Both the position numbers and the translations under genes were made by a program. Positions 10,291 to 21,829 of a stretch of 64,000 nt of DNA are shown one piece after another (within the stretch, counting starts at the first letter, position 1; the number at the start of each line of letters is the position of its first letter). The notes beneath the pieces were generated by a model. That model was given only the letters and a program-made list of their open reading frames with translations, was not told where the DNA came from and made no database searches. The stretch covers positions 99,281,887 to 99,345,886 of the forward strand of contig CM066989.1 in the NCBI GenBank assembly GCA_033977485.1, written 5' to 3'. The stretch comes from Hydrangea macrophylla (taxonomy: Eukaryota; Streptophyta; Magnoliopsida; Cornales; Hydrangeaceae).

Positions 10291-12236
10291 ATGTCACACC
10301 CCGATTTTTAGACAACCAAATATTTAATCCAGAACATGTATCTAGATCAATATTCAACCACCCAAAAATCTAAGGGTGACAACCCATACCCAATTTTAAA
10401 AGACCATTTTAAAATAAACTGATTTTAATTGCTTTCATAAACCACATGATTTCTATTTAAACAAAACTCATTTATCATCAAATTCATTCCCAAAAACTTT
10501 ACAAGAATAATCCACGTTTCAAATTTTCCCCATTCTTATTTATTACAAAATGAAAACCAAACGTTTCCCTTTACATAAAAATAATATAATTTCCTCCATC
10601 GAATCACAATAAAAGCATCTAGTTATAATAATAAACGGAATAATTTCAACACTACACTATCTCAGGTCAGATCTGCTATAAACGTCCCCAAAAGTCCAAT
10701 AATACAACTGAAATATAACTACATCTAATACAAGTTCTCAACCATGGCTCACAATGCCAACTAAAAAAAAAGAGTATCATATAGTAATTAAAGAATAAAA
10801 AGAAGGTATCTTCAACTTCATGAACAGATCGGCTGCACCACAATGAACTCCAACTATACTATCCAGCACATGTCATCCGACTACCTTTCAAACAGAAACG
10901 CACCCGAATGCATAACACACTCGGGTCAGTCACATGACTGGTATGAGTTAAACAAAACACAAGTCTTAGGGGTCCAACTTGAACCCGTAGACTACAAATC
11001 ATACTACAACATTCTTGGGCAAAGACAGGTAGTTCCACACACATATCTGGACAATAGAGTAGTTTCCATTTATGTGGTGGCAAGTAGTTTCTTGCCCGAA
11101 TAAAAACAATTAAATACTTACCTTTCTTAACTATGGTAGGCCGATACCTGCAAACCATTAGTAGGCCTACCATCCTGTACAAATAGAACTTAACACAATA
11201 ATATAAGCCAATAATAAGGTGTTATTAATTAAAATGATTTTATCTCTAACAAAGAACTGGAATTAGACAAAACTTAAACCACGAAAAATGTCAAGAATAA
11301 AATTTTGAAGGAATGACACGCGTCCTCGTTCATAAATTCTAAATAGATAATTCAGAAATTAATTATTAAAATTCAGCTCTTACATAGACGATGTTCAGCA
11401 GATTCTGAAAATCGATGAAAATAGTGTCAAGATGACGTTTTTAGAAAAAGTGTAAAACACGAAAGTTGTTCGGATCGTCGTTTTACTTCAGTTTACGCGA
11501 AATGGCCATAAACTATGAATCTAAGTATCCAAAATATTCAATTTACTAATCTGGTCTAGTTTGTTATCAAATTACTACGTTCCCAAAAATGGTACGTTAC
11601 ACATAGAATGCTAGGTTTCAGCTAACGGGCACAACACCGAAATTATTTAAAATCCTGAAAACTACACGACTACCAATTCCTAGAATTTCATATAACTGAA
11701 AACCATAAACCACATTACAACTGTAAATCCGCAAATAAAAAAAACCACATAATATTCGATCCAAATTACACCTTATATTCACCACCTCGACCACCCATCC
11801 ATGGTTCAGCCTACTCATATATCCCATGTGTCTCCTAACGTAATACTAACTCCCACTCCGGTCCCAACTCCCATGGGTATCACTGGGATTTGAGTATCCA
11901 CCGAAAGGCTAGTCCTTACGTTCTTGACGTCAATAAAACAATGTTTAAATACACATGAAATAGACCAACAAGCCGGGCATAAGGCTTAAAAATGAAGAGA
12001 TGGGTCATCCACGTAGTTGCCGTCTAATCACACAAGAACGGGTCATCCACATAGTCACCGTCTAAAATCATAAGGAGCAGTGGTGAACTCTAAGGACTTT
12101 TCTAACGTTCAAACATCCACATTTTTCACAAAACTCAATTTTGTAAGAGATTCATGTATCTCAAATCAAATATCCGTTAACATCATATTAACAGCTACAT
12201 GTTCACACAGATTCATAACCCACACAAAATCACACT
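10291..12236. mobile_element. Left part of a 2.5-kb insertion, LTR-like
   Basis: Begins TGTCACACCCCGATTTT directly after GTCCA; the whole insertion ends at 12799, also followed by GTCCA. The uninterrupted site is seen in the sister LTR at about 44820, so GTCCA is a 5-bp target-site duplication. The TGTCACACCCCG start resembles the inner end of minus-strand chromovirus LTRs (compare 53297 and 61408). No coding frame is recognisable; the ORFs here are short and of no known family. At 12001-12072 a 38-bp unit (GGGTCATCCAC...CCGTCTAA) is present twice. It may be a solo LTR fused to the TRIM on its right. Confidence 0.5.
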
Positions 12237-12483
12237 TGTCACGACCCAAGTCTCGCTCAGTAAGATATTGTCCGCTTTGGGCCCAAACCCGCACAGATTT
12301 GTTCGTGGGTCACTACCCAAAAGGCCTCTTACTAGGGAGACTTGAAACCACACATATATAGCACATTACTTTTCCACACCCAGGCAATGTGGGATGAACT
12401 TCCCATAGTGTGTAGCCTGCCAGCACTTACTGCTGTCACAAAGGTACCTACAACAGCCCGCCCACAGCACCAGGGTCGTTACA

Positions 12484-12500
12484 TTCCACCCCCCTTAGGG
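12484..12500 (-). other. Polypurine tract of the TRIM
   Basis: The minus strand reads CCCTAAGGGGGGTGGAA directly before the TG of the left (3') LTR, the position where plus-strand synthesis is primed. Confidence 0.7.
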
Positions 12501-12537
12501 CCCAATGTCCACGTTGGCACACTTTCGGCTGGGTCTA

Positions 12538-12549
12538 GCTCTGATACCA
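12538..12549 (-). other. tRNA-iMet primer-binding site of the TRIM
   Basis: The minus strand reads TGGTATCAGAGC, a perfect 12-base complement to the 3' end of plant initiator tRNA-Met, three bases inside the right (5') LTR. Confidence 0.85.
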
Positions 12550-12928
12550 TTCTGTCACGACCTAAGTCTCGCTCAGTAAGATATTGTCCGCTTTGGGCCC
12601 ACACTCGCACGGATTTGTTCTTGGGTCACTACCCAAAAGGCCTCTTACTAGGGAGACTTGAAACCACACATATATAGCACATTACTTTTCCACACCCAGG
12701 CGATGTGGGACGAACTTCCCATAGTGTGTAGCCTGCCAGCACTTACTGCAGCCACAAAGACACCTACAGCAGCCCGCCCACAGCACCACGGTCATTATAG
12801 TCCATTTTTGTAATTTATTTTGGGGTCGAATTTGATTAATTGAGAACCAAAACGACGTAGTTTCTTGTTCACAGATGTTTGGGACCAATGAGAGTACTCT
12901 TTAAATCTCAAAACCACCCCAAATTGGC

Positions 12929-12940
12929 CTATATAAACCC
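12929..12940 (+). promoter_or_regulatory. TATA box candidate of Tat-type LTR copy 1
   Basis: CCTATATAAACC after CCAAATTGG, conserved at 44929-44940 in the sister LTR with the same downstream GTTGTAGAGATAAGG leader. Conservation between copies supports a real LTR promoter. Confidence 0.55.
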
Positions 12941-15027
12941 CCTTTGACTTCTCATTTTGAGGGGTACAAATACAAAGCTTAGAAAAAGTTGTAGAGAGAA
13001 AGTTGTAGAGATAAGGTTAGGATAGTGAAAGTAAGTTTTCAACCTTGTTTTTACTTCATTACTCGTCTTTACTTCACATTCAATACACCCAACTACCATT
13101 TTAGTGAGTATTTATGAGATAGGAAGCTACTTCCATATCCAACGTCACCATATATGAGTGAAACACTAAGCTACAAGTCCAAAATCTCATTGAATATCAT
13201 CTATTGATTGCTTTACATACTTATTTACATACTATGTTCATCTCTTCTTAATCTCATTTATTTTTTATTTTTCTTTATTTACTTACTAGTTCATCATCAA
13301 CTAAATGATGACATGAAGTTTGAGGTGAGTGAATCCTTATGGATAGTAGATCTTGACCTCAAAAACATGTTTGATAGATGATGGTTATGACTTCAATACA
13401 TTCATATGTATTCTTGAAGTCACATTCAAATGAAAACAAATCTCTCCAACAATCTTGGAAGTTCTTGACTTGAGTTTGATGTTGATATTTCAAGAGGTCA
13501 TAACCCCCATTTGATGTTGAAAATATGCTTTCAAAACCCCTCTAAAACCCCAATATTTTGGATTCCAAGAAATACACCTTGTTTTCTCAAAAGTCCTTAA
13601 AATAGTGAGTTATTCAACTTCAAAATAATGTTCTGAGTTCCATACTCAATGGGTGATTACAAGACCACTTGTAAAGTCTTCTTAACTTATTATAGAACAC
13701 CCATGATTTTTGGTTTGACTTTAAGACACTTAAAAGGGTTCCATTTTGGTCTAAACATTCATTCCAAACATTCTGCTTATACTGTCACAACAGCTAGGTT
13801 GACTTTCAACTTGTTTTTCAGAAAACATTTCCAAAGGGAGTGGTCCTAACTCATTTTTCCCTTGAACCTTAGTGTCTTGGGGAACTTTTTATATAGTATG
13901 GGCATCTAGATGCTTTGTTTTCATTTTCTAAAATTTTTCAACATTTTATTCGACAGTACGGATTCTGTTTCTGAGTAACTTCTATTGTTTATATGATTTC
14001 TCTCAATCTATAATAGTTATTGAAGTTTGGATTTTTGACACGTGTTCTAGACACAATAAGGATGATCTACATAAAAAATCATAAACTAAAAACATTCCTA
14101 ACCCCACTTTTCCATTTTTACAAAATTAACTCACTGTTCTATCCACTATTCATAGCAAGCATGCTTTTACTTCCATCCTTTGATTTGATGCTTACATGCA
14201 CTCCAAATTAGCTCATATATTAGGAAGTACTTCATACTACATTGTACACATCCCGTAATAACATCCTTCATTAATCCATGCATACATTTAGATTTCTTAA
14301 TCACTTTAGCAAATCCATGAACACAAACACACTACAACCTTTGCACATTCTAGGATCATACATTGCATCCATGCAAGAATTGGAGTTTTAGTGACTCCTA
14401 ATCTAAGAAGATTATAAGGAATGGACTTGATCATACATTCATGCTTCCCCTCGATCTAATCTTCCTTTCTCATCCGTCCCGGGGATTGAGAGGTCTTCTT
14501 TTATCAAAGATTAACATGCATCATTCTAGCTTGGTAAGCATATTTCATTTTCTTTGATTATTTGTTTCAAGAACAATTCATGTCCCCCTTCTAGACTAGG
14601 AAAACTTGATTACTTGATCTATGATTAGACGATTTTTCCTAGGTTTGTTTGTGTGATCTTTTACTTTTGCATTGTGTGATATTTGTCTTAGATATTATAA
14701 ATGATATCTTATTTTTTGATGTTCCATTTCAAGATTCTTATGAGATGTAATGTACTATCATAATATTAATTGTCAAACCAAGCATAGTAAAAGATGATTA
14801 TTTGGATTATAATTGAGCCCCGTCGAAAGACGGGGCGAGTTGAGGGTGTTTTAGTCGCGACAAAGGCTCCTTCGTCTCTCGTACCAAAACCCCGAGCCAA
14901 GTTCTTTGGTTATGAAGGACCAGTGCCCTTTATCCATTTGGGTGAGTCAAAATTAGGTTTCTTGGTTCCCTAAAGACCAAGTGGCGACTCTGTATTTGTT
15001 TCCAACAGACCTTTTCTTTTCATTTCT

Positions 15028-15369
15028 TCAATCAATCTCAAAACAAAAAGGAAAATCAATTCCGCGTTTCCACAGGACCCCATACCGACATATGATGTTA
15101 TGCTTTTTGAATCTAGCCACGTCCTTAGATTCTAACTTCATGTAGGATGCCGCTTCTACCCACTTTGCAAAGTAATCGATAGCTACTACGATGTATATGT
15201 TCCCATTTAACGACTTTGGTATCACTTCTCCAATTATATCTATTCCCCATATTGAGAATGGCCAAGGTGTGGTGAGGCTATAGAGTTCTGAGGGCGCAAT
15301 GTGCATAAGATTCGCATGGATCTGACAATGGTGACATCTCCTTATGTACTTACAGCAGTCATGTTCCAT
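15028..15369 (-). pseudogene. Tat-like integrase core, truncated
   Basis: Encodes the end of the zinc finger (YIRRCHHCQIHA) and the integrase core start (WGIDIIGEVIP with the first catalytic Asp, then VAIDYFAKWVEAAS). After RYGV at about 15080 the homology stops and the frame runs through unrelated sequence to 15028. The second catalytic Asp and the Glu are missing, so integrase is cut in the core. The break coincides with the junction to the oppositely oriented LTR copy. Confidence 0.8.
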
Positions 15370-15381
15370 GGTGGACCAGTA

Positions 15382-15861
15382 CTATCCTTGCCTCATTATT
15401 TTCTTGGCTAGCATATGCCCATTTATATGAGGGCCACATACCCCTGCGTGAATTTCCTCCATCATCCTTTTAGCTTTATGTTTATCTAAACACAAGAGGT
15501 TCTTTCTTATGTGTGATCTTCGGTATAATTCTCCTCTATGTATGATAAATTGGGCTGATAACCTCATTATTGCTCTATAATCTTTTTCTGTGGATCCCTC
15601 AGGGTATCTTTGCTCACTTACAAACTTCCAAATGTCACTATACCAAGGCAACTCCTCTTTGTCCTCTAGGTTAGCAACACAATAGTAGGATGGGTTCTCT
15701 CTTCTTTCTATGATCAATGGCCTTATGGTTATTCCAACAGGTATTTCTATCATCGAGGCTATAGCATCTGCCAATTGGTTCTTATCCTGGGGTAGGTAGA
15801 AGAATGTGATCTCCTCAAACCTTGCCTGCAGACTTTCCAAGTACTCATGATAGGGTTTCAA
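15382..15861 (-). pseudogene. Tat-like RNase H tail and integrase N-terminus
   Basis: A 159-residue segment. Residues 1-40 (FYLPQDKNQLADAIASM) are the end of the second RNase H; the rest leads to EIHAGVCGPHINGHMLAKKIM, with the His pair of the HHCC zinc finger. Stops separate it from the flanking segments although all share one frame. Confidence 0.8.
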
Positions 15862-15879
15862 CTTCTCCTCCTTTACTTT

Positions 15880-16290
15880 TCAATATCCTCTAGCTTGTAA
15901 AATAATTAAATTGGAATCCCCAAATACTTCAACCCTCTTTGCCCTTAGTCCCAGGGCCATTTCCAGTCCAATTATGCAAGCCTCATATTCACTGACATTA
16001 TTAGTGACAGCAAAGTTTAGCTTGACGGCGAATGGTGCATGAGCACCATCTGGAGATACTAGCACTATCTCAACTCCATATCCCTTATGATTAGCGGTTC
16101 CATCAAAATATACCTTCCATGTCTCTTGACTAATGACCATGAGGTCCTCATCAGGTAATGATAATTCTTTAGCGTCTTCCCCTTCTATTGTATGGTCAGC
16201 TAGGAATTCTTCTATCGCCCTCCCTTTGACAAATTTTTTCACAACATACTTTAGATCAAACTCTCCAAGCATTAGGGTCCAGCTAGCCAT
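15880..16290 (-). pseudogene. Second (archaeal-type) RNase H of the Tat-like element
   Basis: A 136-residue segment. The first 45 residues end the retroviral-type RNase H (the EFLADHT signature). From residue 57 a second RNase H begins: VYFDGTANHKGYG (Asp63), NNVSEYEACIIGLEMAL (Glu101) and VFGDSNLII (Asp125). Two RNase H domains in tandem are diagnostic of the Tat lineage. In-frame stops surround it. Confidence 0.85.
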
Positions 16291-16293
16291 CCT

Positions 16294-16560
16294 TCATATC
16301 AGAGCAGGCTTCTCAAACAGGTACTTTAACGGGTCCATCCGGGCTATGAGTAACATAGGGAAAGATAACATGTAGTGCCTAAGTCGACGGGAAGCCCAAA
16401 CTAAGGCCCAATAGGTTTTCTCTAACGGTGTATACTTGAGTTCATATGAGACCATCCTCTTAATCAGGTAATATATGGCTTTCTCTGCATGGCCCTCATC
16501 ATCCCCTTGAGCTAGCATACATCCCATGGCATCCTCGATTACTGACAGGTATAGAAGCAA
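16294..16560 (-). pseudogene. Retroviral-type RNase H of the Tat-like element
   Basis: An 88-residue segment: LYLSVIEDAMGCMLAQ at the domain start, ISYE-like LKYTPLEKTYWALVWASRRL and RMDPLKYLFEKPAL. The usual first Asp is not in the expected place, and the domain is split from the next segment by a stop at 16291-16293. Degraded. Confidence 0.75.
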
Positions 16561-16937
16561 GGGTTTGCCTTTGACAGGCGATGATAAATAGGTGGGTTCT
16601 ATTTATAGGTTTAGATTTTTTCAAAGGCTTTTTGACAAGGTTCACTCCACTCAAATCTCTCCTCCTTCTTTAACAGTTTAAACAACGGTTCACATGTGGT
16701 GGTTAACTTTGAAATGAAGCGGCTTATGAATTGGTTCTTTCCCAAGAAACTCTTACCTCATTCTCTGACCTAGGTGGTTTCATCTCATCGCTTTGATCTT
16801 AGCAAGGTCTACTTCAATACCTCTCTTGGTGATCAAGAACTCTAATAGTTTTCCTATGATCACCCCAAACACTCACTTCTTTGGATTTAACCTCATCCTA
16901 AATTCCCTCAACCTTTCAAAGAACTTCCTCAGGGCTC
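16561..16937 (-). pseudogene. Degenerate RT thumb/connection region
   Basis: No open frame longer than about 60 codons, but the segment lies exactly between RT and RNase H of the same element and has pol-like words on the minus strand. Frameshifts are required, because RT is in a different frame from RNase H. Confidence 0.55.
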
Positions 16938-17423
16938 CTAAGTGATCCTCTCTCTCTCCTTCGCTTTTACTATCATATCATCTACATACACTTCTACTTC
17001 CTTATGAATTATATCATGTAATAGTGTAGTAGTTGCCTTTTGGTACGTGGCCCCAGCATTCTTTAACCCAAACAACATTACTCTATAGCAAAATGTACCC
17101 CAATTTGTGACAAGGGTGGTCTTTTCCCTATTCTCTAGTGCCATGAGTATTTGATTGTACCCCAAAAATCCATCCATGAATGACAACAGTACATGCCCGA
17201 TGGTATTATCAACTAGAACATCTATATGCGGGAGTGAGAAGTTGTCTTTAGGGTTAGCTTTGTTTAAATCCTGAAAGTCTACGCATACACGCACTCTACC
17301 ATCTTTCTTAAGCATATGCGCGATATTATCCACCCACTCCGGATACTTAGTTACGATTAGGAAACCGGCTTGTAACTGTTTGTCAACCTCTTCTTTAATT
17401 TTGAATGCCAGCTCGGGTCTCAT
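16938..17423 (-). pseudogene. Tat-like reverse transcriptase
   Basis: A 161-residue segment with RT blocks in order: KYPEWVDNIAHMLKKDGRVR, CVDFQDLNKANPKD, FSLPHIDVLVD, FMDGFLGYNQI (Asp84) and the catalytic YVDD box at residues 146-149. It ends just after YVDD, so the thumb is lost. Well conserved for a relic in this element. Confidence 0.9.
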
Positions 17424-18567
17424 TCGCCTTAGTTTTTGTTTTATAGGTATGGATTCAGGAAAAGTAGAATTTTGTGTTGGACAATTTCAGGGTCGATTCC
17501 AGGCATGTCCTCATAGGATTAAGCAAAAATGTCTCTAAATTCTTTAAGTAAAGTAGTCAATTCTTAGCTTTCATATTGATTTAGTGTTGAATCGATTTGG
17601 ACCTCTTGGGGTTCTTCCTCGGTTTCTATAGGTTTATTAACAAAGTATCTTCTACTACATTTTGAACTGATTCATTTTCATCTTTTTCAATTAACCTTTT
17701 TAAATCAGTGGGTATTTCATCATTTTCATTACGATCTATGCATTCAAAATTAGACACGTGAAAGTAAGCAGAATCGGAGTTCATTTTATTAATAGCAGGG
17801 AAATTTTAACAGACACGATAGCAGACTTGACATCAGACTCCTCAGACTTCTTACCCCTAGTAATAGACTCAAAAATAGAATGAAAAACAACTTTCGATCC
17901 ACTAACAGGCGTGGATCCGATTATAGACTCAAAAACTTTAGAAAAGCCCCCTTTCGGGAGCAGTGCCTCCTCATACTTCTAATTCTTGAGCTTTTCCTTG
18001 GCTTCCATGATAAATTTGGAGATGTCTATCTTCTCCCCTTATAGTGCCATCACCTCTTAGTCCCGGTCCTCTTTGCCCTTAAGTCCATCCCCCAACAACA
18101 GCTTCATAGATCCTTGGTCCATATTCTCAGCCCACTCTGCTTGAATGGTCTTTTTTAGCTTATCCCTCTTCTATAACCTTGTACCACTGCTCCTCTCCCA
18201 ATGGCTCATAGTCAAAAGAAGATATCAAAACCAAGGATCCTCTTCTTTGTATTATGGTCATACCAAGGCTTTGGGAAGCCACAGTCCTTCATTAACGAAA
18301 TAGCCATTAAGAGTCTTCTTCAGAGATCCGATGCCCTTTGACTTGCTAGCTTTCCCCTTTGTCGGCGTATACCCCAAACCATTCTTATTTTTCTATCCTG
18401 CAAAATTTAAAAAATTGGCTATACATTGCTACCTACGGCATCTTATTCATAATAGGAGCTATCATGGAATTTGCATAATCATCAAGTTATGGTGCAATCT
18501 TCCCTAACGACTCTTCCATTTCCAAAGCATTAATCTCATCGAGCTCAAACCCACCAAGAGTAGGACC
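17424..18567 (-). pseudogene. Degenerate protease-RT linker of the Tat-like element
   Basis: About 1.1 kb without a long open frame between protease and RT. Scattered short frames on the minus strand only; no other gene or repeat structure seen. Tat elements have a long linker here, so this is best read as decayed pol. Confidence 0.5.
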
Positions 18568-19173
18568 TTATTTGGGTAGATGTATCTCCAATGTGACTCC
18601 ATCTTGAGCAGTACGGATCCCAGAATCCCTAAATAGAATCACTATATGATTTTCCACTACCATTTTGATCTTTTGGTGAAGGGTTGAGGGTACATCCCAT
18701 ATATTATGTAACCATGGTCTTCCTAACAGTAGGTTGAAGGAGGCCCCTATGTCGATCACTTGAAACTCTACATTCCCGCTCACGGGCCCAACAGTGATTT
18801 GCAAATTCAATACCCTGACCACCTTCATCTGAGTATTATCATAAGCACGGAAGGATTGGTCTGAGACTCGTAGCTTGTTCATCGGAATACCCAAGCCTTG
18901 TAAGGTCTGCACAAGACAAACATTGAGTACCGACCCATTATCAACCAAAACAACCGGAACCCTCATTCCCAAAGTCTGAACGGTAATGTGGAGCGGCCTA
19001 TTATGACAAGGTCCCTCAAGAGGAAGGTCCTCATCAGTAAAGGATATGATCAGGGTCTCCACCATAGGCTTGATCAACGCTACCAAATATTCGAGAGTAG
19101 TATCAATAGGCACATCATGACGGTTTAAAGCTTCAAGGATTACCTGCCTGTGGTTTGTGGAAGCCATAAGCAA
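18568..19173 (-). pseudogene. Tat-like aspartic protease
   Basis: A 201-residue segment. The active site reads VVLVDNGSVLNVC, a DNGS form that Tat elements commonly carry instead of DTGA/DSGA, followed by FQVIDIGASFNLLLGRPWLH, the conserved second half of the fold (LLGRPWL). The start codon is a convenience of the open frame; the upstream part is broken. Confidence 0.8.
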
Positions 19174-20004
19174 GCTCCAAATGGATATGTTGGCCTGTGT
19201 CTTCTTAAGCTATTTGAGTACATCATCCTCTTCTTGCGGCACATTGACTGTTCTTCCCTTCCCATTGTCTACTTCTTTCCTAGGTGATCTCCTTCCAATT
19301 GTGGTGGCTTAAAATGCCTGCCTGCCCTAGTCAGGTGTTGAACGCCTCCTTCTCCCCATATGTACTCTGAAACTCCTTTATTGATCTCAATACCATCCCA
19401 TATGGAATCATCAGAAGGCTGCCCATCCTACCATTTCACTTCTCCTAAGACAATGTCTAACTCCTCTAAGTAGAACATGTCCTCCATTTTAGGCTCTTCA
19501 TCTACCCACTACTCTTCGTCATTACTTCGCAAGCAAATCCCAAATTCCTCCAGGAGGACAACCATGGGTTCGAGTTCGATTACAGAGGTGATATATACGA
19601 TGGGGTTATATGAGAATGGGGTAAGGCTAAGGAGATTTATATTTTGTGGTGGGAGAATGGTATGGTAGTTTGGCAATGGGTTGTGGGCGATATTTGATGG
19701 AGGTAGGGGTATGATGACCCCATTATCAAGGAGGTCCTGGATCTTATGGCGAAGTCGCATGCAATGGTTGGTATCATGGCCATGTACTTGGTGGAAGGCA
19801 CAGTATTTGGAGGGTTATGGTTAGGTGGGAGCGGGTTAGGTAAGGTCTCGGGTCTAATTGAGATGGCCCTTTTGGGTGAGGTGGGTTAATATGGAAGTTA
19901 GTGGAAGGCTAAGGGTAGTGAATTTTCTAGGTTCGATGCGGTGATTGCTTCTTGGGTAGGATCGGTTAGCACTTTGGTCAGGGTTATCATGTAGGACATT
20001 GGCA
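19174..20004 (-). pseudogene. Degenerate C-terminal gag of the Tat-like element
   Basis: At about 19715-19801 the minus strand reads CAFHQVHGHDTNHC followed by RLRHKIQDLLDNGVI, a C-H-H-C zinc-finger-like motif and a helix typical of the Tat gag C-terminus. An 83-codon frame (19509-19760) covers the second half. Frames change several times. Confidence 0.7.
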
Positions 20005-20370
20005 TCAGGTGCGGTATGGTTGTTTGAGTAGTTGCCTCCGGTGTTTCTCCTCCTTGGGGTTACTTTTTTCTTTCTTAATCTTTCCATCCCTCAAGGCATC
20101 CTCTATCTTAGTCCCTACATCAAACAGCTGCTCGATAATGGTGATAGGCATGAAACACATGTGCTTATTATAGGTGGGTTGTAGGTTATTTACGATCATA
20201 TGAACTTGTTCTTTTTCAGTTGGCCTATTTGCCATCTCGGCAGCATTCTTCTTCCAACGGGTCAAAAATGTGGCAAAAGACTCCCGGTTGTCTTGCCTAG
20301 TGGTTTTAAGGTCTCGGATGGTGACATCGAGCTCAGTATTGTAGGCGTACTGCTTCACAAACTCATTCAC
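20005..20370 (-). pseudogene. Tat-like gag, central part
   Basis: A 121-residue segment: MNEFVKQYAYNTELDVTIRD, then ESFATFLTRWKKNAAEMANR and EKEQVHMIVNNLQPTYNKHM, the gag core of Tat elements. It shares the frame of protease and integrase but not of the gag N-terminus. Confidence 0.8.
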
Positions 20371-20548
20371 AATATCCTCCTATAAACGGTCTTGGAGGAC
20401 TCAAATGCTAGGAACCATTACAAGGCTCCTCTAGACAGGTAACGAGAGAACAACTGGGCTAAGTGTTCATTCCCCAATCCCACAGGTCTCAAGGCAGTGA
20501 CATATATCTTTAAGTGGCTTTTGGGTTTTCCAGTCCCATTAAACTTTT
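20371..20548 (-). pseudogene. Broken gag linker
   Basis: Short gag-like sequence joining the two gag segments (a Pro/Trp-rich region just before the core). Interrupted by stops and a frame change. Confidence 0.5.
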
Positions 20549-20848
20549 CTAGGTCAGGCATCTTAAACTTCTCATCTTAAAGAAACCTTTAAGGTCTAAC
20601 AAATAGTCATCTACACCATGAGATTTCCTCATCATACTCTCTAGACGGTCTAATTTATCTTTCATTATCTTCTCGAAATCCCCGCGTACACCATCATCGA
20701 ACCAATCCCCCTCCTTGATAGGATTCAGATTAATAGGGTTCTTAGGTGTAATAGGCAGAGGAGGTGGAGGTCGTATAAGTGGCTTAATAGCAGGCAGGCC
20801 TTGCGAGTTTATGGTAGCTTGCCCCAAACAGTCTATCAAGAGTTGCAA
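20549..20848 (-). pseudogene. Tat-like gag, N-terminal part
   Basis: A 99-residue segment with a proline-rich stretch (IRPPPPLPITPKNPINLNP) and a basic/acidic helix (FEKIMKDKLDRLESMMRKS). It fits the N-terminus of Tat gag; the true start may lie farther right, near 20910 (MADEQKR on the minus strand). Confidence 0.65.
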
Positions 20849-21810
20849 CTGTTGCCCCTGACGGGCTAGGGTATTCTATAACTGTTCCATTCTCTTTTGC
20901 TCGTCAGCCATAGGTATCCTGATACTAGTAGTTTGGACTAATCTTCTTGAACCAGGGGGACAGACCCAAGAAGGTGTGCTCACGATTTTCCTTGAAGCTA
21001 TCTCTAGATAGTCTGCATACCCACATGTGCTCGATTTAAGACACCATTACTTTTTAATTTCATTTTAGGTTCTCTCAATGCTATGTATGTTCATGTATGC
21101 TCATGAGAAGAGAACAAATCTGGTAACCATTTAATTAACAGGTAGCCATATAAGTCCTAGTCACATCATCGAGTATTCCTTCTCATCCCGTTGACCACCA
21201 TAATCAATGTCACACTAGTCATTCCATGCTTAGAATCTCACGTGTGTTTATGATAGCCTAGGTATAATTAGGTCTACTTCTAGCGAATAGGATACAAATA
21301 AGGTTATGACTCACTGTCCTATAGACTCGTGATACATATTCCCACTATAACACATAAGCAAACCATCCTCATGTCATGTGGCGAGCATTTCATATGGATA
21401 GAATGCTTTGTTAGACAGGGCTATGTATCACATGTCGTATAGGCTTCCTTATCATATCAAGTAATCCCAAAGGGAAAATAAGGCGTATGTATACACATTG
21501 TCCTAACAGGTCAAACCCTAAAGGATTGGCTCCGTGGCTTCTATATGCATCACGGTGGATAGAGTCAAAAAGGGTCCCCCAACGAGAGTCCTATGTACCC
21601 CTTATTACAGGGTTTGGTGTTGTACGTGGACTACTTTTTATACCATTAGGTACGTGCTAGGGCAGGGAAGTCCTCTACGGAGGGGATCTGATAGGCTGCA
21701 GGCCCTCGGCTTTGGTCCTCCCAAGCTTCCTAAAACTAATGCACGTGCGATCCTCATAATATAAAGTCAAAAAACCTTGAAAGTTTTGGAGTCTAACCCT
21801 CTTAGTTTAG
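20849..21810 (-). other. 5' leader of the Tat-like element
   Basis: Non-coding sequence between gag and the primer-binding site. I see no ORF of interest and no tandem repeat. Confidence 0.55.
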
Positions 21811-21829
21811 TCCCCAACAATGTCGCCAA
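21811..21829 (-). other. Primer-binding-site region of the Tat-like element
   Basis: The minus strand reads TTGGCGACATTGTTGGGGA right after the LTR end, matching in layout the TGGCGACTC...GGGGAC block that follows the LTR of Tat/Ogre elements. The matching tRNA is not certain. Confidence 0.55.

Larger units (their letters stand above)
12237..12799 (-). mobile_element. TRIM (miniature LTR retrotransposon)
   Basis: Two 247-bp direct repeats (12237-12483 and 12553-12799) begin TGTCACGACC and end TTACA or TTATA on the plus strand, with few mismatches. Between them lie only 69 bases, holding a primer-binding site and a polypurine tract. Read on the minus strand this is a complete LTR, PBS, PPT, LTR layout with no coding capacity, the definition of a TRIM. 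I see no 5S rRNA sequence in the LTR, so I do not call it Cassandra. The left flank (ACACT) does not match the right flank (GTCCA); the right flank instead pairs with the base at 10286-10290. Confidence 0.8.
9967..15003 (+). mobile_element. Tat-type LTR relic (copy 1), split by a 2.5-kb insertion
   Basis: Two segments, 9967-10290 and 12800-15003, are collinear with 44500-46758 on the same strand. Shared landmarks are GACTCCATTACCTTTCCAA, the GTGGCACTGGCCCA block, CCAAATTGGCCTATATAAACC, GTTGTAGAGATAAGGTTAG and CCGTCCCGGGGATTGAGAG. It lacks the first about 650 bases present in the other copy. The right part ends near AAGTGGCGACTCTG, which in the neighbouring Tat element is LTR sequence before the LTR end, so this copy is truncated. 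It abuts a Tat pol pointing the other way, so it is not that element's partner LTR. Confidence 0.7.

Noticed and set aside
12080..12677. Two overlapping plus-strand ORFs
   Set aside because: They translate the direct repeats of the TRIM; both end at the same repeated position.
12237..12799. Cassandra TRIM
   Set aside because: Cassandra LTRs contain a 5S rRNA-like Pol III promoter; I see none here.
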